A stretch of DNA of 15,113 nucleotides. It comes from JAUPVL01 sp964512085 (GTDB lineage Bacteria; Patescibacteriota; Saccharimonadia; CAILAD01; BJGX01). A program made the translations under genes and the position numbers. The stretch lies in contig CAZEIU010000020.1 in assembly GCA_964512085.1 (NCBI GenBank), forward strand, positions 1-15,113. The letters run 5' to 3'. Positions within the stretch are counted from its first letter, which is position 1. Each line of letters begins with the position of its first letter. Shown one piece after another: positions 1 to 7,537 of the stretch. The notes under the pieces were generated by a model. That model saw only the letters and a program-made list of their open reading frames with translations. It was not told the origin of the DNA and searched no databases.

Positions 1-4
1 TACC

Positions 5-34
5 TTGTAAGTCAACCTTATTTGTGTTAGTATA
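5..34 (+). promoter_or_regulatory. possible promoter for the unknown gene at 78
   Basis: A TTGTAA hexamer at 5-10 and TAGTAT at 29-34 are separated by 18 bases, which would give a leader of about 35-40 nt before the GTG start at 78. Neither hexamer is a strong match, so this is a weak call. The rest of 1-77 shows no gene. Confidence 0.25.
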
Positions 35-77
35 GCCGAGTTCAAAAGCACCTTATATAAAACGCAAGGAGACACAG

Positions 78-1241
78 GTGAGCTCAGAATACGAGCGACT
101 TAAGTTTAGGTACTCTCTTGGTGAACCCATAGCAATTACTACCAAGGGTAATAAGCTTAATAACCCTAATATTGTAGTTAGGCAGATCAATATTCTACCT
201 AGCACAAAAGGCGCTAAGAAATACTGGCTGGTAGTAGAAGTGTCTCATGTAGAAGACCTCCATCTAGTGGGAGAAATAATGATTGATGTTAAGCCAGACT
301 CTGCAATTCATCACGAAGCATTCGTAACTGTCGAATCTGGTATGCGTTCTGGACAAATTGGTAGCGAACGTGTATTACAACGCTCAAGACTTGAGCGAGC
401 CCACATAACTGCTTTATCTACGGTAAGGTCTCGTTTACTTCAAGACTGGATTGCCCTTTTAAAGAATCCTAGCCCATCAAACGACTTGCTGCTCGTAGTC
501 GCTTCAGATCTTGATAATGCTAGACTGAACTTGAGAGTAGATGCACGCGACCGTACAAGATCTACAGTTAGATTTGCTGATTCTCTAGGCAGACCTAACC
601 CACGAGCTAATGCCGCACGACTTACGGCTGCGATTGCTAGACTACGCCTGCAGATAGAAGCCGATGTTCTTAACAAATACTCTCTGCATTATAGGTTTCT
701 CAATTGTACGGTTATTGCCGAAAACATTGCTGCCGATATTTGGGATATGCAAGTCATGGCGTATCGAGACACTCGAGATTATGGATCAACTATTCTACAA
801 AGGCTTAATAGAATAGCAATTAAGCCGTATTTTTGGGCTGTAATATGGATTCGCAATAATATTGGCGATAACCCCCGAGATATGGCGCTTCATGCACCAT
901 TTATTGCTCAGCTTTTAGCAACCGAGCAGCGTCTTGGAGAAATAGATATGCTACTTTCTGAGTTCAAAAGATCAAATTATGAAGAGAAGAAAGTTTTACT
1001 TAAGCTAATAACGCTTAGTATTTCTACATTTCCAAGAACAAGCATGCCCTTAAGTTATCTTCAACTATTTGAGACCCTACAAAAGAAATGTCGAAGGCTA
1101 GCTATCGCTAAAAGTAAAACTGAAGAGCAATACAAAATTACTGCTAACGCTATGCAAGCAGTTATTCGATATCGTGCCAGCACTGATCCAAACGATTGCT
1201 GGTATATTGCTGGCTCTCACAGATTAATTGCTAAGATTTAA
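78..1241 (+). CDS. hypothetical protein, soluble, 387 aa
   Basis: I do not recognise this protein. It starts at GTG 78, supported by an AAGGAG Shine-Dalgarno at 66-71 with 6 bases before the start codon. No signal peptide or membrane segment is visible, so it is probably cytoplasmic. The first ~90 residues look beta-rich (strands such as KKYWLVVEV at 47-55 and VGEIMIDV at 64-71). Residues 149-190 carry 11 arginines in 42 positions. The remainder looks alpha-helical, with Trp-containing segments (WAVIWIRN, 253-260) and a Lys/Glu-rich stretch at 297-310. The Arg-rich centre could contact nucleic acid or an acidic partner, but that is a guess. It is a single-gene unit, closed by a terminator at 1249, and shows no link to the glycan genes downstream. 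Confidence 0.85.
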   Translation: MSSEYERLKFRYSLGEPIAITTKGNKLNNPNIVVRQINILPSTKGAKKYWLVVEVSHVEDLHLVGEIMIDVKPDSAIHHEAFVTVESGMRSGQIGSERVLQRSRLERAHITALSTVRSRLLQDWIALLKNPSPSNDLLLVVASDLDNARLNLRVDARDRTRSTVRFADSLGRPNPRANAARLTAAIARLRLQIEADVLNKYSLHYRFLNCTVIAENIAADIWDMQVMAYRDTRDYGSTILQRLNRIAIKPYFWAVIWIRNNIGDNPRDMALHAPFIAQLLATEQRLGEIDMLLSEFKRSNYEEKKVLLKLITLSISTFPRTSMPLSYLQLFETLQKKCRRLAIAKSKTEEQYKITANAMQAVIRYRASTDPNDCWYIAGSHRLIAKI

Positions 1242-1248
1242 ATTTAAA

Positions 1249-1275
1249 CCTCGTTTTAATAACGAGGTATTTTTT
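1249..1275 (+). terminator. intrinsic terminator after the unknown gene
   Basis: The 7-bp stem CCTCGTT (1249-1255) pairs with AACGAGG (1261-1267) around the loop TTAAT, followed by a T-rich run (TATTTTTT). It starts 8 bases after the stop codon. The T-run merges into the -10 box of the next gene. Confidence 0.85.
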
Positions 1276-1276
1276 A

Positions 1277-1282
1277 TATAAT
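1277..1282 (+). promoter_or_regulatory. -10 box for the glycoside hydrolase gene (leaderless type)
   Basis: A perfect TATAAT lies 9 bases upstream of ATG 1292, inside the tail of the preceding terminator. No convincing -35 is seen; the expected place is within the terminator stem. The distance implies a transcript starting at or a few bases before the start codon. Confidence 0.5.
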
Positions 1283-1291
1283 AAAGTGTCT

Positions 1292-2314
1292 ATGAATAAT
1301 AAAAATATTAATCATTATATAAAATTAACAAGCAAAATATTAATCATTACTCTGCTGGCCCTAGTAGTTTTTGTATTTTTGCTCATGGTGCGTTTTTGGG
1401 TTAAAGGCTTTAGCCAAAAAGAAGTTATCGGCGTAAGCTTTTCGCAAGTACAAGCTGAGCGATATAGTAGTAACTGGCGAGACAACTACAATTCAATACT
1501 AACCGATTTAGGGTTTAAACATGTGCGTATTGCAGCTTATTGGGATAGAATTGAGCCCGAGCCTGGTAAATACGATTGGTCAGAGCTTGACTATATGGTA
1601 GAACAAGCCAGGGCAAACAATGCCAAGCTCACTATGGTAATTGGTCAAAAATCTATAAGAGTGCCAGAGTGTTATTACCCAAGATGGCTTAACAAAAATC
1701 ACCCCAAACAAGTAAAGCTAGCTACCAACAGAATGCTAGCTGCAGTAGTTGGACGCTATGAGAACGAAACCGCAATAGAGGCGTGGCAACTAGAAAATGA
1801 GTTTTTACTACGTGACTTTGGTGATTGCCCCAGCCAAAATTTAACCAATGAAGCTTTGGCGCAAGAACTAGACACGGTTAAAAAAATTGATAATACCCGC
1901 CCTGTTATTATTACTCAGAGCAATCAGTTTGGTTGGCCGGTGTTTGGCCCAGTAGCAGATATATTTGGCTTCTCGATGTATAGATGGGTATGGAGTCCGC
2001 TTGGTTATTATCGTTATCCACAGACTGGTCTATATAATTGGTTTAAGGCAGCTTCAATTAGTTTTTATACCGGAAACTCAATAAAGGTGCACGAATTACA
2101 AGCAGAACCATGGGACAAGGTCGGCAATGAAAATCTGAATTACAAGCTAGCTGAACAAACTATGAACCCTCGTCAACTTGCTGAAAACTTAGAGTATGCG
2201 CGCCAAAGCCAAATAAAAAGAATTGATTTATGGGGGTCAGAGTGGTGGTATGCGGTAAAAAACCAAGGACATCCCGAAATGTGGGAAGCGGTTAAACTTA
2301 TTAAGAATAAATAG
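1292..2314 (+). CDS. membrane-anchored glycoside hydrolase, clan GH-A (GH5/GH39/GH42-like)
   Basis: Predicted retaining glycosidase with a TIM barrel held on the outer face of the membrane. A single hydrophobic segment at about residues 16-37 acts as signal anchor. The barrel begins at VIGVSFS (about 46-52). An early HVRIAAYWDRIEP (about 77-89) followed by GKYDW matches the first strands of GH-A enzymes. LENEF contains the Asn-Glu pair (Glu170) expected for the acid/base. The beta-7 segment VHELQAEPW offers Glu268 or Glu272 as nucleophile. A Trp-rich end (DLWGSEWWYA) could line a sugar subsite. The start is set at ATG 1292 because a -10 box sits 9 bases upstream; GTG 1286 would add two residues. 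No Shine-Dalgarno is visible. Substrate is unknown; placement beside a glycan locus suggests trimming or remodelling of surface or host polysaccharide. Confidence 0.8.
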   Translation: MNNKNINHYIKLTSKILIITLLALVVFVFLLMVRFWVKGFSQKEVIGVSFSQVQAERYSSNWRDNYNSILTDLGFKHVRIAAYWDRIEPEPGKYDWSELDYMVEQARANNAKLTMVIGQKSIRVPECYYPRWLNKNHPKQVKLATNRMLAAVVGRYENETAIEAWQLENEFLLRDFGDCPSQNLTNEALAQELDTVKKIDNTRPVIITQSNQFGWPVFGPVADIFGFSMYRWVWSPLGYYRYPQTGLYNWFKAASISFYTGNSIKVHELQAEPWDKVGNENLNYKLAEQTMNPRQLAENLEYARQSQIKRIDLWGSEWWYAVKNQGHPEMWEAVKLIKNK

Positions 2315-2322
2315 ATTAAGTT

Positions 2323-3468
2323 TTATCCTATCCAGAAGCCATTTGCAAAAACAGTAAAAAATACACCTTGAGCAATAGCCATGACTACAATGAATAGCTG
2401 AATAAATTCGGTTCTATTTTTAAGAAGCATTGCTACACCAATATATACCGAAAATAGTGGCAACACGTAGCGGTTTACCGATACTACATTACTATTTAGT
2501 ATAAATATTAAAAGACTCAACAAAGTATAAATACTATAACTTAATGGCAGTCTTTGTATGGTAAGAATTGTAATTATAAAAAATCCAAAGAAACAGACTA
2601 ACGGAATAAGAGTTAATATGTCACCGTTGTGCCAAACTAAAGCGGATTGTTTATATAGTGTAAGTAAAAAGTTTGGTTGAAAGCTCTGGTAGCTCCACTC
2701 ACCCACTTTGTATGCCTTAAGCATTGCTAGATAGTCACCAGTTTGTGTGTGTGCAAATACAGAATAAGCCAACAGGCCAATAGGTGCTAACGATAGCCAC
2801 CAAACTTGAGTGTCTACGTTTTTTAATTTAAACTTTTTAGACTGAAAATATTCTATTACTACTACTAGTCCAACCAATAGTCCTATTAGTCTAGTTGCGC
2901 TACAAAACATCGCAAGAATTGATGCGTATGCCCAAAATCTTTTTCTGGTAAAATATATAGCCCAGAAACTAAGAGCACAGAATAAAGCTTCAGTATAAAA
3001 TGCAAACATAAAAAAGCTCATCGGAAACGCCATAAACAAGAATACCGTCAACCAAGCCTTTTTGTTATCAAAAAATTCTAACGATAATTTATATAGCCCT
3101 AATAGAGAAAAAAACGTAGCTACTAAATTTATTAAGAAGCCACTAATAACTATGTTAAGACCTAATTTACTTATTAGCCTAACCATAATAGGAAAAAGAG
3201 GAAAAAACGCATATATTGGTGTTATTGTTTTACTGTAACCAAGCTTTGCTATAGAGTAATACCAACCAGCATCCCAATTAAAACTAAAGCTTAGTAGTTT
3301 TGGTATATCTATAGTCTTAAAGACTTCTGGTTGAGCAATTTGCCCAAACACATTAGTACTAAATCTTCCCAATAATATAAGGCTAAATGCCCATGCCAGT
3401 GTAATGAAACCAATAATGTGCCAGGGCTTTAGGTTGTCTAGCTTAGCGTTGTTGAGCAATCTTTTCAT
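2323..3468 (-). CDS. PIG-V-like GT-C mannosyltransferase (polytopic membrane protein)
   Basis: Predicted GT-C glycosyltransferase of the PIG-V/Mannosyl_trans2 type, which uses a polyprenyl-phosphate-linked sugar and works on the outer face of the membrane. It is highly hydrophobic, with about 8-10 membrane segments. WDAGWY at 65-70 has the acidic residue in the first extracytoplasmic loop typical of the family (Asp66). It is followed by AFFPLFP (87-93), FYTEALF (157-163), SATRLIG (190-196) and a late NRYVLPLFS (332-340), all family hallmarks. At 381 residues its length is normal. The start ATG at 3468 lies 26 bases inside the end of the upstream GT4 gene, with an AGGGG stretch just before it, so it is probably translationally coupled to that gene. 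The sugar need not be mannose. Confidence 0.8.
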   Translation of the reverse strand: MKRLLNNAKLDNLKPWHIIGFITLAWAFSLILLGRFSTNVFGQIAQPEVFKTIDIPKLLSFSFNWDAGWYYSIAKLGYSKTITPIYAFFPLFPIMVRLISKLGLNIVISGFLINLVATFFSLLGLYKLSLEFFDNKKAWLTVFLFMAFPMSFFMFAFYTEALFCALSFWAIYFTRKRFWAYASILAMFCSATRLIGLLVGLVVVIEYFQSKKFKLKNVDTQVWWLSLAPIGLLAYSVFAHTQTGDYLAMLKAYKVGEWSYQSFQPNFLLTLYKQSALVWHNGDILTLIPLVCFFGFFIITILTIQRLPLSYSIYTLLSLLIFILNSNVVSVNRYVLPLFSVYIGVAMLLKNRTEFIQLFIVVMAIAQGVFFTVFANGFWIG

Positions 3469-4561
3469 ACACCCCTAGAGTAACGTTGGCTGTTTTCTTC
3501 CAGCTATATTTTCTTACCTGTGCGTGACCTTCTTTTATCATTTTGGCTTGCAAGTCTTTGTCGGCCAATACTTGAGAAATTACTTTGGCCATATGATGAG
3601 TATTTTTGGGGTTAAAATACCTTGCTGCTTTACCTAATACTTCTGGCAAACAAGTAGCATTACTACTAACCGTGGGCAGACCATAACTCATAGCTTCGAG
3701 GCCAGGCAAACCAAAACCTTCTGACAATGATGGAAACACATACAAGCTAGCTTTTTTATATAAGCCAGCCAACTCGGCGTCGTTCACATAGCCCGTAAAT
3801 ATTACTCTAGATTGTAGATTGGATTTTTTTACTTCTTCTTCTAAGGCTGCATGAAAATCGTCTTTTTTACCAGCAATTACGAGCTGATAATCGAGTAAAT
3901 ACTTAGTAATAAGTTCGCCAAAGGCTAGTATAAGCCGTTCTAAATTTTTATGCGGGTAGGCATTGCCCACGTAGAGCAAAAATGGTTTATCTATGCCGAA
4001 CTTATCAAGATTGATGCTGGCTTGTTTGGTTGCCAACTCGGCTGCTTCATGGGCTACAGCAATTTTGCTCCGGCGAATTTTGTAAGTTTTGGCTATGTCT
4101 TCTTTAACGTACTCGCTGGGTACAAAGATAGCTTTTGCTCTATTTACGCCCTGGCGCAAAACGACACGCATCACCCTATCTTTGCTGGCATAGATGGGTT
4201 TGCTTATTAAATTTTTGCGAACATTCTGAAAATGCAACAACGTAAGGTCGTGGACGGTTATGACAAATTTGCCTTTATAGCGAAGTGGAAAATTAAAATT
4301 GGTAAAATGCACAAGATCGGGTTTTTGCGACTTTATTACACGTAATAGAGCTGTTTGTTCTTTAAACCCATACCAACCAATATTAACTGGCAATAAGTAT
4401 AAATTTGGCGCCTTGAGCTTTATTTTGTCTTTATCTTCTGAGCGTACCAACAAAACATAATCGTTTTTGGTATCTAGCTTTAATACTTGTTCAAGGGTTT
4501 GGTAAATGTATCGTCCAATGCCAGTTTGTAATATCCAACGCCCATCAATTAAGATTTTCAT
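3443..4561 (-). CDS. glycosyltransferase family 4 (GT-B fold)
   Basis: Cytoplasmic retaining glycosyltransferase that would transfer a sugar from a nucleotide donor to a lipid-linked or growing glycan. Counting from ATG 4561 (372 aa): the N-terminal Rossmann half starts at MKILIDGRW and has a TGIGRY loop (13-18) and HDLT (104-107). The C-terminal half has YVGNAYPHKNLERL with Lys205 in the phosphate-binding position, FTGYV (255-259), and the EX7E motif in SEGFGLPGLEAM (Glu281, Glu289). In-frame ATGs at 4567 and 4600 exist, but a -10 box at 4568-4573 ends 6 bases before 4561 and the protein fold begins right there, so 4561 is preferred. It is the first gene of a two-gene unit with the GT-C transferase. 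Donor sugar is unknown; a mannosyltransferase is the likeliest guess. Confidence 0.85.
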   Translation of the reverse strand: MKILIDGRWILQTGIGRYIYQTLEQVLKLDTKNDYVLLVRSEDKDKIKLKAPNLYLLPVNIGWYGFKEQTALLRVIKSQKPDLVHFTNFNFPLRYKGKFVITVHDLTLLHFQNVRKNLISKPIYASKDRVMRVVLRQGVNRAKAIFVPSEYVKEDIAKTYKIRRSKIAVAHEAAELATKQASINLDKFGIDKPFLLYVGNAYPHKNLERLILAFGELITKYLLDYQLVIAGKKDDFHAALEEEVKKSNLQSRVIFTGYVNDAELAGLYKKASLYVFPSLSEGFGLPGLEAMSYGLPTVSSNATCLPEVLGKAARYFNPKNTHHMAKVISQVLADKDLQAKMIKEGHAQVRKYSWKKTANVTLGVYEKIAQQR

Positions 4562-4567
4562 TATCAT

Positions 4568-4596
4568 ATTATAACCTATAAATGCCCAATTTCTAA
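4568..4596 (-). promoter_or_regulatory. promoter of the GT4/GT-C pair, leaderless type
   Basis: On the minus strand, TTAGAA (4596-4591) is 17 bases from a perfect TATAAT (4573-4568). The expected first transcribed base is 4561, which is exactly the A of ATG 4561. This supports a leaderless mRNA and the shorter start for the GT4 gene. Confidence 0.6.
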
Positions 4597-4599
4597 GCA

Positions 4600-4612
4600 T
4601 GAAACGGTTTCA
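4600..4612. promoter_or_regulatory. 13-bp perfect palindrome, possible operator
   Basis: TGAAAC-G-GTTTCA is a perfect inverted repeat placed just upstream of the minus-strand -35 box (4591-4596), in the divergent spacer between the GT4 gene and the NlpC/P60-like gene. It resembles half-sites used by LacI-type regulators, but those usually have an even CG centre. A 13-bp palindrome can also be chance. Confidence 0.3.
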
Positions 4613-4685
4613 AAAAACTACTGCTTGCAATGTATTTTTGCGCCTGATAAGTTGTAATTATCCATTGTGATTTGACTCACAAATC

Positions 4686-4691
4686 GGGAGG
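4686..4691 (+). promoter_or_regulatory. strong ribosome binding site that decides the start at 4698
   Basis: GGGAGG lies 6 bases before ATG 4698. The in-frame TTG at 4692 touches this site directly and cannot use it. No clear promoter pair could be assigned for this gene; TTGCAA at 4625-4630 is a weak -35 candidate without a good -10. Confidence 0.75.
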
Positions 4692-4697
4692 TTGACA

Positions 4698-6179
4698 ATG
4701 GAAAACCCATCAGCGACCCGAACTAATAAGGTCGCTTTTGTAATTCTAAGCATAGTTTTTGTGCTTTTAGCTAACCTCGTACTTTTACAGCCTGCTAATG
4801 CTTCAGACAATATTCCCGAAGATGGAACAACTTTTCGAGGTTCTCGTCCTAAGATCTACTTAGTTGAAGATAATGGTTACTACGTAGTCTCTAACACTCA
4901 AACACTCAACACTTGTCTAGGCGGATCAAGCGACGTCGAAAGGTACAGTAATACTCGCGTTAGGCAAATTAAGTCTAGTCTTGACAACCTCGGTGAGGCT
5001 ACTTGTAGAGTAGACTACCCGAACGGCACAATGCTGTTAGCACCTAGTGATTCAAAAGTTTATGTGATATTTAATGGTCACAAATATTGGGTTACTAGCG
5101 GAGACGCAGTAGTAAATTGCTTAGGCGGTTGGAGTGCAGTGCGTCATATTACCGACGTAGAGTTGCAATGGAGCAATACACACTACCCCTACTCTGGTGA
5201 GTTTCGTTGCTACAACAACGGCCAAATGCTTCAAGCCTCTAGCCCTGGCGTAATCTACATTAAAAACAATCATCGCTACAATATCCCCAATACCGATGTT
5301 CTCAACTGTCTCGGTGGTTGGGGTAACGTAAGTCATATTTCAGATAGTGAATGGTCGAATATGCTAATCACCTATGCCGACTCAGGTACCGCTGTTTGCT
5401 TCGGCAACGGCACATTACTGCAAGCTTCGGGCCCTGGAGTAATTCTGATATCTCACGGTACTTGGAAATCTATTCCCAACCCTGACATTTTAAATTGTTA
5501 CGGTGGTTGGGGGCGTGTCGTTAGAATAAGTGATGGCGAGTGGAACCAACTCATGTCTATACTTCCCTCTAGTGGTGAGGCGACGTGCCCAGTTAGCTAC
5601 CCAAATGGCACGCTTTTGCAAGCTTCTAGCTCTGGTGTAATGCTTATTAGTCATTCTAATCGTATGCCCATACCAAACCCAGAGGTACTCAATTGCTATG
5701 GCGGATGGAATGCTGTCAGAAGAGTATCAGATTCAGAGTGGTCGCAGATGTTAGCAAGCTATAGCGATGGTGGAGCGGCTCCTGGATGTACTCTGTCTAT
5801 TGGTGTTCGCGAACAAAGAGCTATCGACTGGATGCGAGCTCAAATAGGTAGTACAAGATGGAATGGTTTGTGCGAACTTATGATTGAACAAGCCTACGGA
5901 CGAAGTGGCCAATACCCCACCGCTCTATCGCACGCCAACACTATGTCGGCTCGTGGTCAGATGCACATTGGCGATAGAAACGTTCCTGCCGGCGCAATAG
6001 CCTATTTTGGTGCAGCAGTGGTAAATGGTAATAATGGCCATGTGATGATCTCTATTGGTAATGGTCAGTTTATCTCTAACGGCTATAACAATATTGGCGC
6101 TAGAATAGTTACTCTCGATAACGTTGGCGCTGGTCCGTATATTGGCTGGAGCTGGGCAGATGACGGCTGGTCAAGATAA
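4698..6179 (+). CDS. secreted NlpC/P60- or CHAP-like cysteine hydrolase with five Cys-paired repeats
   Basis: Predicted exported cell-wall hydrolase or adhesin-hydrolase, 493 aa from ATG 4698. Residues 1-35 form a signal peptide: charged start, hydrophobic core VAFVILSIVFVLLANLVLL, likely cut after ANA. Residues ~52-364 hold five repeats of about 63 residues, each with a Cys-x-GGW-like turn, a SDSEW-like segment and a second Cys. The C-terminal domain (~367-493) has a cysteine in WNGLCEL (Cys392) and a histidine in NGHVMISIG (His448), fitting the Cys/His pair of papain-like NlpC/P60 or CHAP peptidases. A third catalytic residue is not certain. Repeats may bind glycan or a host surface. The gene stands alone, with its own Shine-Dalgarno and terminator, and its GC looks higher than the neighbouring glycan genes. 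Confidence 0.8.
   Translation: MENPSATRTNKVAFVILSIVFVLLANLVLLQPANASDNIPEDGTTFRGSRPKIYLVEDNGYYVVSNTQTLNTCLGGSSDVERYSNTRVRQIKSSLDNLGEATCRVDYPNGTMLLAPSDSKVYVIFNGHKYWVTSGDAVVNCLGGWSAVRHITDVELQWSNTHYPYSGEFRCYNNGQMLQASSPGVIYIKNNHRYNIPNTDVLNCLGGWGNVSHISDSEWSNMLITYADSGTAVCFGNGTLLQASGPGVILISHGTWKSIPNPDILNCYGGWGRVVRISDGEWNQLMSILPSSGEATCPVSYPNGTLLQASSSGVMLISHSNRMPIPNPEVLNCYGGWNAVRRVSDSEWSQMLASYSDGGAAPGCTLSIGVREQRAIDWMRAQIGSTRWNGLCELMIEQAYGRSGQYPTALSHANTMSARGQMHIGDRNVPAGAIAYFGAAVVNGNNGHVMISIGNGQFISNGYNNIGARIVTLDNVGAGPYIGWSWADDGWSR
4851..5789 (+). repeat. five tandem protein repeats (~63 aa each) inside the secreted hydrolase
   Basis: Repeat units, in protein numbering from ATG 4698: 52-118, 119-182, 183-245, 246-311, 312-364. 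Each has two cysteines. The gap between them is 30, 30, 30, 30 and 32 residues, and each unit from the second on has a Cys-x-GGW turn. Repeats 3-5 also share IPNxxxLNC. At DNA level the copies differ at many third positions, so the duplications look old. Confidence 0.8.
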
Positions 6180-6181
6180 AT

Positions 6182-7537
6182 TTATTTAACCCTAATTTTA
6201 TTAGGGTTTTTTATTGTAGCTAGATATATACCTACAACCACCCAAATATGAGTAACATACAGGGTTGAAAAGGTTTGCCACTGCACTACAAACCCTAATA
6301 GCATTAAAGCTGTAGCCATAAACCAAATATTATTTTCTTTATTGTTTCTCTTAAATCGATACTTAATGCCGTAATGCATAAGTACACCCGCAAAAGTTAA
6401 TATAGACGCTAAGCCGAATAGGCCTGTTTCAGATAAAATTTCGAGTGTTTCGTTGTTTGATATTTGATTGATATCACTAAAAGTATTTGGATAAGCTCTT
6501 ACTACATATCTACCAAAATTACCTGGGCCCACACCTAATAGTGGATGGTCTTGTGCAAGCTCAATTGCGGTTTTGGCTGTTTTGGCTCTGTCGGTAAAAG
6601 AAGTTTCATATGTGAAGTTGGTAGTATGTTCTAAAAGTCTATCAGTATTGCCTTCTGCCGAAATTCCTTCGGTTGGTATAGTAGTATCAAACTCTGTCTG
6701 TGTTACTTTTTCTGGTGGTAACTGTTTGGTATATTTACCACTAACCCATATCAATGAGTAAGTTAATACAATTGAAATAATAATTAGAGATACAATTTTA
6801 ACCACATCTAAGTATCTCTTTCGCCACAACATTACAACAAATAATATTGTTAGCATTGTTGCAATAGCCGCGTATGCTCCGCGAGCGATAGTTAGCCAAA
6901 TGGTGGTTAAGAATATCCCAGTTAAAACATAATATAATTTTTTAGGACTAAAAAATAAAAGAGATAGGCATAAGCCTAATGGAATTATTAAAAAATTGGC
7001 TAAGTATAGCGGCTCTATAGACAATCCTCTTACTCTTGGAAACCCAAAGATTAATTTACTATATTTATCGCTTATTAATGTTACAGAAGTAGAAAGACCG
7101 AAAGTGTCGCCAAAGAACTGGTACACACATATGCCAACTATAAAAAGTGATGTTAAAAGAACTATCTTTGTATACAAATTCGACTCTTTCGCTCTAAAAA
7201 CTTTTGCAATGGTAAAGGCCAATATAAAACTAAACAAATAAAAGCTTGTCGTCATAAAGGCTTTTTTGGTGCTGATAGCAAAAAGTGATGATATGGTTGA
7301 TACAATTATAAAAACTACCAACCATATCCATGGATTTTTTATAAGCTCATTCCTGTTAAGCCATATGGTCTTATAGTTAATTATTACCAATGCCAATGCA
7401 GCCAATTGACTTAGTCGTACCGTAGCCCCATAAATCTCAAAGCGCGGGATCAACTCAAACGGCAAAAGAAATAAAATTAATGCCAATAAAAATATCGACA
7501 CCTTATTCTTGTGTGCATAATAATACAAACTTCTCAT
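6182..7537 (-). CDS. O-antigen ligase/polymerase family membrane protein (Wzy/WaaL-type)
   Basis: Predicted membrane enzyme that either polymerises repeat units (Wzy) or transfers a finished lipid-linked glycan to an acceptor (WaaL). It has about 10-12 hydrophobic segments. A conserved arginine sits in TIARGAYAA (Arg219). A large external loop runs from about 266 to 365. The Wzy_C-family signature HPLLGVGPGNFGRYV (331-345) is followed by NNETLEILSETGLFGL (361-376), both typical of the family. At 451 residues its length is normal. Its ATG at 7537 overlaps the stop of the upstream GT2 gene by four bases (ATGA), so translation is coupled. Its C-terminal codons contain the terminator of the convergent gene. 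Polymerase and ligase cannot be told apart by sequence alone; with an ABC exporter next door, ligase is the more natural reading. Confidence 0.8.
   Translation of the reverse strand: MRSLYYYAHKNKVSIFLLALILFLLPFELIPRFEIYGATVRLSQLAALALVIINYKTIWLNRNELIKNPWIWLVVFIIVSTISSLFAISTKKAFMTTSFYLFSFILAFTIAKVFRAKESNLYTKIVLLTSLFIVGICVYQFFGDTFGLSTSVTLISDKYSKLIFGFPRVRGLSIEPLYLANFLIIPLGLCLSLLFFSPKKLYYVLTGIFLTTIWLTIARGAYAAIATMLTILFVVMLWRKRYLDVVKIVSLIIISIVLTYSLIWVSGKYTKQLPPEKVTQTEFDTTIPTEGISAEGNTDRLLEHTTNFTYETSFTDRAKTAKTAIELAQDHPLLGVGPGNFGRYVVRAYPNTFSDINQISNNETLEILSETGLFGLASILTFAGVLMHYGIKYRFKRNNKENNIWFMATALMLLGFVVQWQTFSTLYVTHIWVVVGIYLATIKNPNKIRVK
6190..6212 (+). terminator. intrinsic terminator of the NlpC/P60-like gene
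   Basis: CCCTAA (6190-6195) pairs with TTAGGG (6201-6206) across the loop TTTTA, followed by six T. Flanking AA/TT can extend the stem to 8 bp. It lies inside the last codons of the convergent ligase-like gene. Read on the minus strand it lacks a clean T-run, so it works mainly for the plus-strand gene. Confidence 0.85.

Noticed and set aside
1286..1291. GTG 1286 as start of the glycoside hydrolase
   Set aside because: Only 3 bases from the -10 box, so the codon would probably not be in the transcript; ATG 1292 fits better. Not fully excluded.
3950..4210. Plus-strand open frame of 86 codons inside the GT4 gene
   Set aside because: Lies wholly within a clearly conserved glycosyltransferase, has no ribosome site and no recognisable protein features.
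4562..4600. Longer N-terminus of the GT4 gene from ATG 4600
   Set aside because: The added residues do not belong to the fold, and the region contains a TTAGAA-17-TATAAT promoter whose start point falls at ATG 4561.
4692..4694. TTG as start of the secreted hydrolase
   Set aside because: It directly abuts the GGGAGG ribosome site; ATG 4698 has proper 6-base spacing.
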